This document shows, in pieces, positions 42,117 to 54,266 of a DNA stretch of 60,972 nucleotides (within the stretch, counting starts at the first letter, position 1; each line of letters begins with the position of its first letter). This DNA is from an uncultured Collinsella sp. (GTDB lineage: Bacteria; Actinomycetota; Coriobacteriia; Coriobacteriales; Coriobacteriaceae). Under the pieces are notes generated by a model. That model ran no database searches and was not told the origin of the DNA. It was given only the letters and a program-made list of their open reading frames with translations. Made by a program: the position numbers and the translations under genes. The stretch is from positions 1 to 60,972 of the forward strand of contig CAADUO010000037.1 in NCBI GenBank assembly GCA_900752215.1, read 5' to 3'.

Positions 42117-44252
42117 CTAATGGATAAGCTTAAAGTCCAAGTGCCCACGCGTGGTATTGACGCGCGAGACCTCGACAATCACGCGCTGACCCAGTTCATA
42201 GCGAGTCCCCGTGTCGGCGCCCGTCAGCGCAAGCGCGTCCTCGTCGAACTCGAACCACTCGTTGCCCAGGCTCTTGATCGAAACCAAGCCTTCGACCTGC
42301 GTTAGGTCCAAGCGCACAAAGAGGCCCATGCTGCTAACCCACGAGACGGTTCCGGCATAGCGCTCACCCAGACGGTCCTCATAGTACTGGGCAATCTTGA
42401 TCTTTTGCGTCGCATGGCTGGCGGCATCTGCCGCGCGCTCGGCATCGCTGCATGCGCGGCAGATCTGCGGCAGAATGTGCGGCAGCGACTCGCGCCCCTT
42501 GCCGATCAGCCGCGGCGTACGGACCAAGGCGTCCTTGCCGCCGAGCTGCTCATAGGCCAACTGCAGTTTGAGCACGCGGTGCACCACCAGATCGGGGTAG
42601 CGACGGATGGGACTCGTAAAGTGACAGTAACACGGCGCGGCGAGCGCAAAGTGGCCCTCGTTGCGCGGCTTGTACAGCGCGCGCTGCATGCTGCGCAGAA
42701 GCAGCGTGTTGACGAGCGGTGCGTTGGCCGTACCGGCGGCAGCATCAACTGCAGCCTGTAGCTCATCGGGGCTCCCCAGGGCAATACCGGCAGCACGGCG
42801 ATCGTCGATGATGCCTAGCTGCGCCAGCGCAACGGCGGCACCGTGCAGGCTATCGGGGCTCGGATCCTCATGCACGCGATAGCAGGCCTCGATATCACGG
42901 TCTGCCAGCCACTCTGCAACGCACTCGTTGGCGAGCAGCATGGCTTCCTCGATAAGCGACGTGGCGCACGAACGCTCACGCGCCACAATCTGCACGGGTA
43001 CTCCGTCCTCATCCAACAGAGCACGAATCTCGGCCGTGTCAAAATCGACTGAGCCGCGGGCGCGACGGATACGACGGCGGAGTTCGGCGAGTTCGTTGGC
43101 GGCGACAAGGAAATCGCCGAGGTCAACGTTGTAGCCGCGGGCGGCCTCCTCGCACGCAAGACCGCGCTCAAGCGCTTCCTCGCGCGAGGTCTCGGCAGCC
43201 TCAACATCCTCAGCGGCGCCTTCCAGCACCGAATACTCAACCGCGCCGGCACGCACCAGCAGCGCCTCGGCACCGTCATAGTCCATACGCACACGCGAGC
43301 GAATCACGCTGGGGTACGGATCGTAATGCCGCACGCGACCCTGCGCATCGAGCTCGATATCGACGGTAAACGCAAGACGGTCCTCGTCAGGGCGAAGCGA
43401 GCACAGGTCACAGGACAGGCGTTCGGGCAGCATGGGAAGCACGCGATCGGCCAGATACACCGATGTCGTACGATGGCGAGCCTCAAGATCGATATGCCCG
43501 TCCCAAGCCACATAGTGTGAAACGTCGGCGATATGCACACCCAGCTTATAGCCGCCCTCGGGCGTGCGCTCCAGCGAAATGGCATCGTCAAAATCGCGCG
43601 CGTCGACCGGGTCGATCGTGATGACAAAGCGGTCGCGCAGATCGCGGCGGAGCGGGTCCTTAAGCGCCGCGGACACATCGAGCGAAAGCCCCTCGGCCTC
43701 GTCCAGCGCGGCCTCGGGATAGCTATCGGTATAGCCGTAACGCGCCATCACATATTGAACGCCCAAATCGGGCGCGTCATCTCCGCCAATGCGGCGTTCG
43801 ATCGTCACAGTGCCCGATTCCAGGCGCGTCGGGTAGGTCAAAATGCGCGCGACAACAGCATCACCCGGGTGGACGCCCAGACGATCCGCCGAGGTATCCT
43901 CGGGCAGAATGAAGAAGTCGGCCTTCAGGCGCGAATCGAGCGGCTCAATCACACCGAGCGGACCGGCGGTCTGGTACGTGCCCACCACGCTTATAGCTGC
44001 GCGCTCAACCACGCCCTCGATCACGGCGCGACGCTCGCCATGCGGGCTGTTCTTAATGCTCACGGCAACGGTATCGCCGTCCATGATCTCACGCTTACCA
44101 CGGCCCATGACCTTGTAGTCGCCGTTTTCGGTTACAACGTAGGCGCTATGCTCATGGAGCTGCACGCGCCCGGTCAGGCTCGGACGGCGTTCGCTGCGCA
44201 CCGGCCCGCGCTTATTGCGAGCTCCACGCTTATGCTTGTTATTGCGCCCCAT
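42117..44252 (-). CDS. rnr: ribonuclease R
   Basis: 3'-to-5' exoribonuclease of the RNB family, 711 aa, which degrades structured RNA and takes part in RNA quality control with tmRNA/SmpB. N-terminal basic tail (KHKRGARNKRG), OB-fold cold-shock domains (about 30-190), the RNB catalytic domain with the metal-binding block TIDPVDARDFDDAI near 212, and a C-terminal S1 domain (YAGTVSWVSSMGLFVRL). The DEAH-like Asp cluster is complete. It lies 135 bp downstream of ftsX behind a terminator, so it probably has its own promoter. A weak GC hairpin (42064-42087) follows the stop. Confidence 0.96.
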   Translation of the reverse strand: MGRNNKHKRGARNKRGPVRSERRPSLTGRVQLHEHSAYVVTENGDYKVMGRGKREIMDGDTVAVSIKNSPHGERRAVIEGVVERAAISVVGTYQTAGPLGVIEPLDSRLKADFFILPEDTSADRLGVHPGDAVVARILTYPTRLESGTVTIERRIGGDDAPDLGVQYVMARYGYTDSYPEAALDEAEGLSLDVSAALKDPLRRDLRDRFVITIDPVDARDFDDAISLERTPEGGYKLGVHIADVSHYVAWDGHIDLEARHRTTSVYLADRVLPMLPERLSCDLCSLRPDEDRLAFTVDIELDAQGRVRHYDPYPSVIRSRVRMDYDGAEALLVRAGAVEYSVLEGAAEDVEAAETSREEALERGLACEEAARGYNVDLGDFLVAANELAELRRRIRRARGSVDFDTAEIRALLDEDGVPVQIVARERSCATSLIEEAMLLANECVAEWLADRDIEACYRVHEDPSPDSLHGAAVALAQLGIIDDRRAAGIALGSPDELQAAVDAAAGTANAPLVNTLLLRSMQRALYKPRNEGHFALAAPCYCHFTSPIRRYPDLVVHRVLKLQLAYEQLGGKDALVRTPRLIGKGRESLPHILPQICRACSDAERAADAASHATQKIKIAQYYEDRLGERYAGTVSWVSSMGLFVRLDLTQVEGLVSIKSLGNEWFEFDEDALALTGADTGTRYELGQRVIVEVSRVNTTRGHLDFKLIH

Positions 44253-44328
44253 AGCGCCTCCTTGCTATCGATTGCGAACTCCAAAGAGTCTACCCAAATG
44301 ATTCGCTTTCCTGCCGTCCCCTAGGGAT

Positions 44329-44363
44329 CAAAAAACGGGCCGCCCCATAAGAGACGACCCGTT
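44329..44363 (-). terminator. terminator of ftsEX
   Basis: AACGGG...CCCGTT stem with inner GC pairs, followed on the minus strand by TTTTTTG. Confidence 0.85.
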
Positions 44364-44387
44364 GGAAGGGATGAATTCCAGACATGC

Positions 44388-45308
44388 CTACACGCGCAGG
44401 TAGCGGCGCATGGCGATGGCAGAACCAAAGAGACCGATAATCACGCCGACCAGAATCAGCGCAGCATAGGTCACCAGGTAGTACTGCATCGGCAGGGCAA
44501 ACGACATCCAGCCGATGCTCTCCTGCAGACGCGGAATCATCAGATTGCGCAGCAGCTCCAGAACGCCGATGGAAAGCAGCGAGCCCAAAATGGCCTGCAG
44601 TACGCCCTCGGTGATAAACGGGCCACGAATGAAGCCGTTGCTGGCGCCGACCAGACGCATAATCGCAATCTCACGACGACGCGCCGTGATGGACAGGCGA
44701 ATCGTGTTGTTGATGAAGATGAATGCGATAAAGGTCAGAAGGCCAACGAGCACCACGGCGGCGATGCGGATGTAGTTGGTCACCTGGAACAGGCGGCTCA
44801 CTTCCTCCTGGCCGTACAGCACGCTCGCGTTGACGTCGCCGTCATCCGCGATCTTCTGGAAATCGGCATCCTTCTTGAGCTTCTCTGCCGTGCTCTCGAC
44901 CTTGGACGGATCGTCCATCTCAATAGCGAAGGAAGCCGGCAGCGGGTTCTGGCCATCGAGCGCGCTCATGGTGGCGTCGGCGTTGCCCGACATCTTGCTC
45001 GTATACTCGGCCAGCGCGTCGTCCTTGTCCTTATAGGTCACGGACTTGACGTTATTCCACGTCTTAAGCTCGGCCTCAAAAGCCTGAACATCAGCCTGAT
45101 CGGCGTCATCACTAATGAACGCGTTGATGACAACCTGATCCTCGACGGTGCCGATCACGGAGTTCAGCATCGCGGAGCCCATGATGAACAGGCCGATGAT
45201 AAACAGCGAAAGGAAGATCGTGATGACGGCGCCGAGCGAGGTAGTCCAGTTACGGAAGAAGTGGCTGATTGCCTCTTTGAAGGAGTAGCCCACGTTAGTT
45301 GGTGCCAT
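44388..45308 (-). CDS. ftsX: cell division protein FtsX
   Basis: Permease-like partner of FtsE, 306 aa. FtsEX couples division-ring ATP hydrolysis to activation of cell-wall hydrolases outside. Four membrane helices are seen: one near 22-45 (TSLGAVITIFLSLFIIGLFIMGS), then an outer domain of about 130 residues, and three near the C-terminus, ending in the family-typical GSAIAMRRYLRV. The ATG lies inside the end of ftsE (14-base overlap), so translation is coupled. Length is normal for actinobacterial and firmicute FtsX. Confidence 0.95.
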   Translation of the reverse strand: MAPTNVGYSFKEAISHFFRNWTTSLGAVITIFLSLFIIGLFIMGSAMLNSVIGTVEDQVVINAFISDDADQADVQAFEAELKTWNNVKSVTYKDKDDALAEYTSKMSGNADATMSALDGQNPLPASFAIEMDDPSKVESTAEKLKKDADFQKIADDGDVNASVLYGQEEVSRLFQVTNYIRIAAVVLVGLLTFIAFIFINNTIRLSITARRREIAIMRLVGASNGFIRGPFITEGVLQAILGSLLSIGVLELLRNLMIPRLQESIGWMSFALPMQYYLVTYAALILVGVIIGLFGSAIAMRRYLRV

Positions 45309-46515
45309 AGTTGCCGTAACCTCCCCTCTCCTGGTCGCGGATAACGTGGCCGCCCTCGAGGGCGATCACGCGACGGTGCATGCTATCGACCATCTCGCGG
45401 TCGTGCGTGGCGACGATCACGGTGGTGCCAGTGCGGTTAATACGCTCGAGCAGTTTCATGATGCCCAGTGAGATCGCCGGGTCGAGGTTGCCCGTCGGCT
45501 CGTCGCAGATCAGCAGCGGCGGACGGTTGACCATAGCGCGGGCAACGGCAACGCGCTGCTGCTCGCCACCGGAAAGCTGGTCGGGCAGCGAGTCCATCTG
45601 ATCGGCCAGACCGACCAGACGCAGCACCTCGGGCACCTGGCTGCGAATGACGCCCTTGGGCTTGCCGATGCACTGAAGGGCAAACGCCACGTTTTCGTAG
45701 GCGGTCTTTTGCGGCAGAAGCTTAAAGTCCTGGAACACGGCGCCAATCTGGCGACGCAGGAACGGAACCTTGCGGTTCTTGATCTTCATGAGGTCCTGAC
45801 CGGCAACCAGGATGCGGCCGCTCGTCGGCTTGACGTCGCGGTTGAGCGTCGACAGCAGCGTGGTCTTACCCGAACCGGAGTGACCGACCAGGAAGACGAA
45901 CTCGCCCGGATAGATCTCGATGTTGATGTCGTCGAGTGCAGGCTTGTTGGGCTGTGCCGGATAGATCTTGGTGACATGCTCCATAAGGATGACGGGCTCG
46001 ACACCGGCCTGCTTGGCCATCTTCTTGCGGCTGGCCTGCGGATCGATGGGCGCAAACACCGACGTGAAATCGGGGTTGTTGAGCGCGTTATCGAGGCTTG
46101 CGACCTCGGCGGCCTGATCGCTCTCGACCACCGGGGCAGCAGGCTGAGTGGGGTCGGGAATAGCGGCAAAGAGACCGGACTGCGCAGGCTGAGGAGCCGG
46201 CGTCGCAGGGGCCAAGGGGTCGGGAATGCCGGCCATGGTAGGCTGCGGCGTGGCGGCGCCAGCCTGAGGCTGCTCCACGCGAGCGGTCACGGCCTGAACG
46301 GGCTCAAAACCCGCCGTGCCAGAAAGCGCGACATCGCTGGTTGGATTGTAGGCAAAGGGATCGGATGCCGGCTGTGCCTGATCTGCCGGCTGAGCGGGGG
46401 CCTGAGCAACAGGCTGGCCCTCTGAATCCGGAGTGGCGAAACGACTGCCCTGGACGCCTGTCTGCGTCTTGGGGGCATCATCGCCCGCACCGGAGGTACG
46501 GAAGTGGTTACCCAC
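45295..46515 (-). CDS. ftsE: cell division ATPase FtsE with long N-terminal extension
   Basis: ABC-type ATPase of the FtsEX division complex. The ATPase domain (about residues 178-400) has Walker A GHSGSGKTTLL, signature LSGGEQQRVA and Walker B LLICDEPTGNLDP. FtsE is usually about 225 aa; this one is 406 because of an N-terminal extension of about 175 residues rich in Pro, Ala and Gln (AQAPAQPADQAQPASDPF). The GTG start at 46515 has AAGGAG at the right distance and the frame is open throughout, so the extension is real. Its function is unknown; a disordered region to recruit partners is plausible. Overlaps ftsX. Confidence 0.93.
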   Translation of the reverse strand: MGNHFRTSGAGDDAPKTQTGVQGSRFATPDSEGQPVAQAPAQPADQAQPASDPFAYNPTSDVALSGTAGFEPVQAVTARVEQPQAGAATPQPTMAGIPDPLAPATPAPQPAQSGLFAAIPDPTQPAAPVVESDQAAEVASLDNALNNPDFTSVFAPIDPQASRKKMAKQAGVEPVILMEHVTKIYPAQPNKPALDDINIEIYPGEFVFLVGHSGSGKTTLLSTLNRDVKPTSGRILVAGQDLMKIKNRKVPFLRRQIGAVFQDFKLLPQKTAYENVAFALQCIGKPKGVIRSQVPEVLRLVGLADQMDSLPDQLSGGEQQRVAVARAMVNRPPLLICDEPTGNLDPAISLGIMKLLERINRTGTTVIVATHDREMVDSMHRRVIALEGGHVIRDQERGGYGNYGTN

Positions 46516-46618
46516 TGGTGCTCCTTATCGTCGTGCGTTTAAACTACATGAGCGCTTTGTATTTTAGCAGCATTAGCTTTGCTGCACATAAGAAGCATGG
46601 CGTGCTTAGGGATCCCGT

Positions 46619-46742
46619 CGGCCGTGCACAGGGTTACTCTCCAAATCGTCCTCGGACATGTCGGAGCCCCCGCTGCGCGCTTCGCGCGGCGGGGGCTCCT
46701 CCGTCCTGCGGAAAGATTTGGAAAGTAACCCTGTGTCCGGCC
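46619..46742. repeat. long inverted repeat, hairpin-forming
   Basis: CACAGGGTTACT near 46627 pairs with AGTAACCCTGTG ending at 46735, then CCAAATC with GATTTGG, and an inner stem AGCCCCCGC / GCGGGGGCT near 46664-46697 with CGCGCTTCGCGCG-type loop. Outer GGCC blocks extend it. Confidence 0.85.
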
Positions 46743-46880
46743 TGCGATAACTAAGGGGTCGCTGCGTTTTACTTGGGTGCAGCAGCGCCGTGCTTGGGGG
46801 CTGAATTGCACTTTGCTGGTCTGGGCCCGTTTCCCGGAGAAGCCCTTACTTGGTGCGGGCCTAATTTGTTTGTTGCCGAC

Positions 46881-46917
46881 AAAAAACAGGGGCGTCCTCT
46901 TTGAGGACGCCCCTGTT
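46881..46917 (-). terminator. terminator of the transketolase genes
   Basis: 15-base stem AACAGGGGCGTCCTC / GAGGACGCCCCTGTT followed on the minus strand by a T-run. Confidence 0.95.
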
Positions 46918-46963
46918 ATGGATTGCATACGGTTGCTGAAGCGATACTTTGCCTCGTCTTGCC

Positions 46964-47905
46964 CTAGGCCAAGAACTCCTTGGTGGTTGCCACGATGTTG
47001 GCGGCGTCCAGGCCATACTTGTGCAGGAGCTCGGCACCCGGGCCAGACTCACCGAAGGTGTCGTTGACGCCGATCTTCTTGAGCGGCGTCGGGCACTGCT
47101 CGCACAGGACGTCGGCGACGGCGCTGCCCAGGCCACCGATCACGGAGTGCTCCTCGACGGTCACGACGTGGCCGGTCTTGGTGGCGCTCTTGACGATCAG
47201 GTCGGCATCGATGGGCTTGATGGTGTGCATGTTAATGACCTCGGCGTCGATGCCCTCGGCAGCGAGCTGCTCGGCGGCTTCGAGAGCCTCGCCGACCATC
47301 AGGCCGCAGGCGATGATGGTCACATCGGCGCCCTCGCGCATGACAATGCCCTTACCCAACTCGAACTTGTAGGTCTCGGGGTCGTTGATAACCGGCGAGG
47401 CCAGACGGGCGAAGCGCATGTACACGGGGCCGTCGCACTCGTAGGCGGCGCGCGTCACGGCACGGGCCTCCACATCGTCGGCGGGAACGATAACGGTCAT
47501 GCCGGGGATGACGCGCATGAGGGCGATATCCTCGCAGCACTGGTGCGTGGCACCGTCCTCGCCCACCGAAATACCGGCGTGCGTGGCACCGATCTTAACG
47601 TTAAGGTGCGGATAGCCGATGGAGTTGCGGACCTGCTCAAAGGCGCGGCCGGCGGCAAACATGGCAAAGCTGCTCGCGAAGGCGACGCGGCCGGTGGTCG
47701 CGATACCGGCGGCGACACCCATCAGGTTGCTCTCGGCGATGCCCACATCGAAGAAGCGGTCGGGGCAGGCGGCCTTAAACTTGCCGGTCTGCGTGGCGGC
47801 GGCCAGGTCGGCGTCGAGGACCACAAAGTCATCGTGCTCGTTGGCGAGCTCGACGAGGGCCTCGCCGTAGCTTACGCGCGTGGCGATTTTCTTGACGTCT
47901 GCCAT
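46964..47905 (-). CDS. transketolase, C-terminal half
   Basis: C-terminal subunit of a split transketolase (313 aa): the pyrimidine-binding domain with the catalytic Glu in DVGIAESNLMGVAAG and the C-terminal transketolase domain. Together with the N-terminal subunit it transfers two-carbon units between sugar phosphates (pentose phosphate pathway). The start MADVKKIATRV has GAGAGGAG upstream. It begins one base after the stop of the N-terminal half, so translation is coupled. Split transketolases are common in Actinobacteria, Firmicutes and archaea. Confidence 0.95.
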   Translation of the reverse strand: MADVKKIATRVSYGEALVELANEHDDFVVLDADLAAATQTGKFKAACPDRFFDVGIAESNLMGVAAGIATTGRVAFASSFAMFAAGRAFEQVRNSIGYPHLNVKIGATHAGISVGEDGATHQCCEDIALMRVIPGMTVIVPADDVEARAVTRAAYECDGPVYMRFARLASPVINDPETYKFELGKGIVMREGADVTIIACGLMVGEALEAAEQLAAEGIDAEVINMHTIKPIDADLIVKSATKTGHVVTVEEHSVIGGLGSAVADVLCEQCPTPLKKIGVNDTFGESGPGAELLHKYGLDAANIVATTKEFLA

Positions 47906-47906
47906 C

Positions 47907-48737
47907 CTAGAGCTCCTCTCCGGCGGCCGTGAGCTCTGCCATGGCCTGCTCAAACTGTTCATCGTTGGGGGCCTTACCGTGCCAACCCACCTGGTTCTCC
48001 ATAAAGGAGACGCCCTTGCCCTTCGTGGTCTCGGCGATAATGGCGGTCGGCTGACCCTTGGTGGCGCGGGCCTCGGCAAAGGCGGCGCGGATCTGGTCGA
48101 AGTCGTTGCCGTCGGCGAGCTCCACCACATGGAACTTGAAGGCGCGGAACTTGTCGGCGAGCGGCATAGGGTCGTTGACCTCCTCGACGGGGCCGTCGAT
48201 CTGCAGGCCGTTATGGTCGACGATCACGCAGAGGTTGTCGAGCTGCTGGTTGCCGGCAAACATGGCGGCCTCCCAGACCTGGCCCTCCTCGCTCTCGCCG
48301 TCGCCCAGCAGGGCGTAGGTGCGATAGTCGTCGCCCCAGTGCTTGGCGGCAACGGCCATGCCCACGGCGGCGGAGATGCCCTGGCCGAGCGAGCCGGTGG
48401 ACATGTCGACGCCCGGGGGGTCGTTCATGTTGGGATGGCCCTGCAGGTGGCTGCCGATGTGGCGCAGCGTCTCGAGATCCTCCTTGGGGAAGAATCCGCG
48501 CTCGGCGAGCACGGCGTACAGACCAGGCGCGCAGTGACCCTTGGAAAGCACGAAGCGGTCGCGGTCGGCCTTGCGGGGGTCGGCCGGGTCGACGTTCATT
48601 TCCTCAAAGTACAGATAGGTCATGATGTCGGCAGCGCCGAGCGAACCGCCCGGATGGCCGGACTTGGCAGCGTGCACGCCGGTGACGATGCCCTTCCTTA
48701 CCTCGTTGGCAACCTTTTTGAGCTCTTCGTCGCTCAT
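47907..48737 (-). CDS. transketolase, N-terminal half
   Basis: N-terminal subunit (276 aa) of the split transketolase, binding thiamine diphosphate: SAKSGHPGGSLGAADIM, SKGHCAPGLYAVLAERG and the TPP motif GDGESEEGQVWEAAMFA...VDHNG. All motifs for cofactor and metal binding are intact. AAGGAAGG precedes the ATG. First gene of a two-gene operon; the upstream 200 bp hold no gene and no clear promoter could be assigned. Confidence 0.95.
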   Translation of the reverse strand: MSDEELKKVANEVRKGIVTGVHAAKSGHPGGSLGAADIMTYLYFEEMNVDPADPRKADRDRFVLSKGHCAPGLYAVLAERGFFPKEDLETLRHIGSHLQGHPNMNDPPGVDMSTGSLGQGISAAVGMAVAAKHWGDDYRTYALLGDGESEEGQVWEAAMFAGNQQLDNLCVIVDHNGLQIDGPVEEVNDPMPLADKFRAFKFHVVELADGNDFDQIRAAFAEARATKGQPTAIIAETTKGKGVSFMENQVGWHGKAPNDEQFEQAMAELTAAGEEL

Positions 48738-48944
48738 TGTGCCTTCCTTTCATCCTCATTAGACAAAATGCGCACGGCACCGAAGGTAATCCCAACACAG
48801 CCGCAATGCACGTACGTCATTCATTATGCTGGAAACTGATGGCTTTACCAGAGTTTTTATCATTATTTGAACAATTTAGCAGGCAGAACCGCTGATGAAA
48901 CGGTTTATCAATGTGAACGTCTTTTGGATGGAACGCGGTCGCCC

Positions 48945-49835
48945 CTACGCGCTAATGTCCTTGAATCCCTCGCCGAAGGCTTCCGTAACGTCAGCGACCG
49001 TCACAATGGCGTGAGGATCGCGCTCGCGCACGATCGTCTTGAGGGTATTGAGCTCTCGACGGCTCACGATGACCATAATCACCGGCTTCTCGGCACCCGA
49101 ATACATGCCAGTCGCCTTAAACTTGGTACAACCACGACCCAGACCATACATGATATCGGCAGCGATATCAGGGAACTTGTCCGAGATGATGAGTACCATA
49201 CGGCGTTTGTTGCCACCATCGACCACGGCATCGATCACGTAGCCGCTAATGACCATCGAAAGGCCTGCATACAGTGCGTTTTCGATTGAAAAGACCGGAG
49301 CCGACAGCGCACACACGGCAACATCGATCGCCATGACGGTCGAGCCCACCGGCAGCGAGGTGTTACGCGAGATGATTTGGCCAATCGTGTCCGAGCCGCC
49401 GGTGTTGGCGCCGGCGCGCAACACCATGCCGTAACCGATGCCCGTAATAATGCCGCCCCACATGGCAGGGAGCATCAGGTCCGCATCCGCCAGAGGTGCT
49501 ACAAACGGGGCGAACAGATCGGTAAAGAAGCCCAGCAGCACAAAGCCCGTCGCGGTCTGCACCACGTAGAACATGCCACCTTCGCGCATAACGACCAGCA
49601 ACAGCAAGGCGTTCATCACGATCGTCTGAATACCAACGGGAAGCGATAGGCCACGCGATGCACCGACCGCCTGGATAATGGTGGCAAGGCCCGTAACGCC
49701 ACCGGCAGCAAGGCCGTTGGGAATCAAAAACAGGTCGGTCGCAATAGCGGCCAGAGCGCACCCCAACATAATCTGGGGCAGGTCGTGAAAGAAGTTCATC
49801 GAAAGAATGCGCTTGATGTCCAGACGGTATGCCAT
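48945..49835 (-). CDS. YitT-family membrane protein (DUF2179)
   Basis: A 296-aa membrane protein with five to six helices in the first 200 residues (GCALAAIATDLFLIPNGLAAGGVTGLA is the family's typical opening) and a C-terminal soluble DUF2179 domain (KPVIMVIVSRRELNTLKTIVRERDPHAIVTV). Family members are of unknown function and may transport small molecules. The start MAYRLDIKR has GGGAGG upstream. The prfB terminator lies directly upstream of its ribosome site, so it may be transcribed partly by read-through or from an unseen promoter. Confidence 0.92.
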   Translation of the reverse strand: MAYRLDIKRILSMNFFHDLPQIMLGCALAAIATDLFLIPNGLAAGGVTGLATIIQAVGASRGLSLPVGIQTIVMNALLLLVVMREGGMFYVVQTATGFVLLGFFTDLFAPFVAPLADADLMLPAMWGGIITGIGYGMVLRAGANTGGSDTIGQIISRNTSLPVGSTVMAIDVAVCALSAPVFSIENALYAGLSMVISGYVIDAVVDGGNKRRMVLIISDKFPDIAADIMYGLGRGCTKFKATGMYSGAEKPVIMVIVSRRELNTLKTIVRERDPHAIVTVADVTEAFGEGFKDISA

Positions 49836-49846
49836 GCTGCCTCCCT

Positions 49847-49876
49847 CAAAAAAGCGCACCCCATCGGATGCGCTTT
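49847..49876 (-). terminator. terminator of secA-prfB
   Basis: AAAGCGCA / TGCGCTTT stem followed on the minus strand by TTTTTTGAGG. Confidence 0.75.
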
Positions 49877-49916
49877 GAACTTCTTCTTGTATTCGATTCT
49901 ACCGATTCGCAGGACA

Positions 49917-49975
49917 AAAACCACCCCTGCGCAGGGTTTGCTCTGGATACAAAACCACCCTGCTCGGAGGGTTTT
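49917..49975. repeat. two tandem hairpins with shared AAAACCACCC motif
   Basis: AAACCACCCCTGCGCAGGGTTT at 49917 (inner palindrome) and AAAACCACCC-TGC-GGAGGGTTTT at 49951; possible accessory terminators of prfB. Confidence 0.6.
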
Positions 49976-50003
49976 AATCCATTTCCACATAAACCCGGGC
50001 GGC

Positions 50004-51151
50004 TTAAGCAGACGGGGTCTCCGCGTCAGCGTTGCCAGTGGCCCAGCGATGGTAGCCAATAACAAACGGGTCCAGGTCGCCATCGTCAAGAACGGCCTCG
50101 ACATTGCTGGTCTCCACACCCGAGCGCAGATCCTTGACCATCTGGTACGGGTAGAGCACGTAGCTGCGAATCTGGTTGCCAAAACCAATCGTGGTCTTGG
50201 GTCCGCGGATCTCATCGAGCGCCTCGGCGCGCTTCTCGAGCTCAATCTCGTACAGACGAGCCTTGAGGATCTGCATGCACGCGGCCTTGTTCTGGATCTG
50301 GCTGCGCTCATTTTGGCAGGTAACCACAATGCCGCTGGGGAAATGCGTCACGCGCACGGCGGAGTCGGTGGTGTTGACGCCCTGACCGCCCGGGCCGCTC
50401 GCGTGGTACACGTCCACGCGGATGTCATCGGGACTGATTTCGATGTCGATATCATCGGGTAGCACGGGGATGACCTCGACGCCGGCAAACGTGGTCTGGC
50501 GGCGCTTCTTGTCGTCGGTGGGGCTAATGCGAACCAAGCGGTGGACACCGGCCTCGGCGCGCAGCATGCCAAATGCGTCCTTGCCCTCGACGGTAAAGGT
50601 CGCGCGGTCGATGCCGATGACCTCGGCCGCGGGACAGTCGTTGATGGTGACCTTCCAGCCGCGACGCTGGCAATACTTCATGTACATCTTAAAGAGCATG
50701 AAGGTCCAGTCCTGGGCCTCCAGACCACCCTGTCCGGGCTTGATGGTCACAATGGCATCGCCGTGATCGAACTCACCGGTAAACCAGCTCGAAAGCTCAA
50801 GCTCATCGATGGCACGGGCCAGGCGCTCAGCCGTGGCTGTAGCCTCCTCGCGAAGGGCGGCGGCGTCGGGATCATCCCCCATCTCCTCGGCAAGCTCCAG
50901 CGCGGCGCGGGCATCGGAAAGCTCGCCGCGCGCGGTGTCCACGGCAGCGATATCTTCCTTGGTGCGCGCGATCTCCTCCATGATGGCACGGGCGGCGTCG
51001 GCGTCATCCCAAAAGCCAGGGGCAACACTTTTGGCCTCGAGCTCGATCACGCGGGTACGCTTCTCGTCCAAGTGGAGATACGACTCGACCTCGCCGAGCC
51101 GGTCCGTAAACGCGTCTAGCTCGGCGGGCGTTACCTCTAAAGCCTCAGCCA

Positions 51152-51152
<1 letters not shown>
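50004..51152 (-). CDS. prfB: peptide chain release factor 2
   Basis: RF2, which ends translation at UGA and UAA, 382 aa. The catalytic GGQ is intact in ASGPGGQGVNTTDS (near residue 255). The stop-reading tripeptide, SPF in RF2, reads SPT here (RLVRISPTDDKKRRQ, about 210-212). The gene is one continuous reading frame: the in-frame UGA frameshift site known from many prfB genes is absent. TAA of secA and the prfB ATG share one base, so translation is coupled to secA. UGA is almost absent as stop codon in this window (1 of 47), which fits a changed or little-used RF2 specificity. Assignment to RF2 rather than RF1 rests on the whole-protein similarity. Confidence 0.93.
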
Positions 51153-53959
<2,807 letters not shown>

Positions 53960-54088
53960 GTGGTTTTCCTTTTTGGCCATCGCCCACGTCGTGCAGTTGC
54001 GGGCGAGTTAAACACAGATGATTGTACTTTAGCCAAACAAGGCGCGGCCTATACGGTCGACCTCGACCGCCACGTAATAACTACGACC

Positions 54089-54127
54089 AACCTGCCACAA
54101 TGGGACAGGTTAATTTTGGCAGGTTTT
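54089..54127. repeat. AACCTGCC palindrome, copy 2
   Basis: AACCTGCCA and TTGGCAGGTT flank GGGACAGG, as in the copy at 41959. Confidence 0.8.
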
Positions 54128-54155
54128 ATCTGGGCAAACGCCGCCTCTCTGCCAT

Positions 54156-54188
54156 TTGGTGCAATGGGGGCAGGTTGGTTTGCACCAA
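54156..54188. repeat. TTGGTGCA / TGCACCAA palindrome
   Basis: TTGGTGCA and TGCACCAA flank GGGGGCAGG; related to pieces at 25409-25500 and 60791-60821. Confidence 0.65.
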
Positions 54189-54196
54189 TAAAAAGA

Positions 54197-54232
54197 AAAG
54201 GACCGCGCACCCAAACGGATGCACGGCCCTTA
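54197..54232 (-). terminator. terminator of rpmE
   Basis: AAGGGCCGTGCATCC stem against GG-TGC-CGG-CCTTTT with loop GTTT; minus-strand T-rich tail. Confidence 0.8.
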
Positions 54233-54266
54233 TGCCATGAATGCGAGTGATTCCGCGGCGAGCTAT

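Larger units (their letters stand above)
46516..46963. other. intergenic region ftsE / transketolase
   Basis: No gene is supported. The region holds a long inverted repeat (46619-46742) and the transketolase terminator (46881-46917). Confidence 0.7.
53960..54266. other. intergenic region rpmE / secA
   Basis: No gene. Two repeats (54089-54127 and 54156-54188) and the rpmE terminator (54197-54232) fill most of it. Confidence 0.75.
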
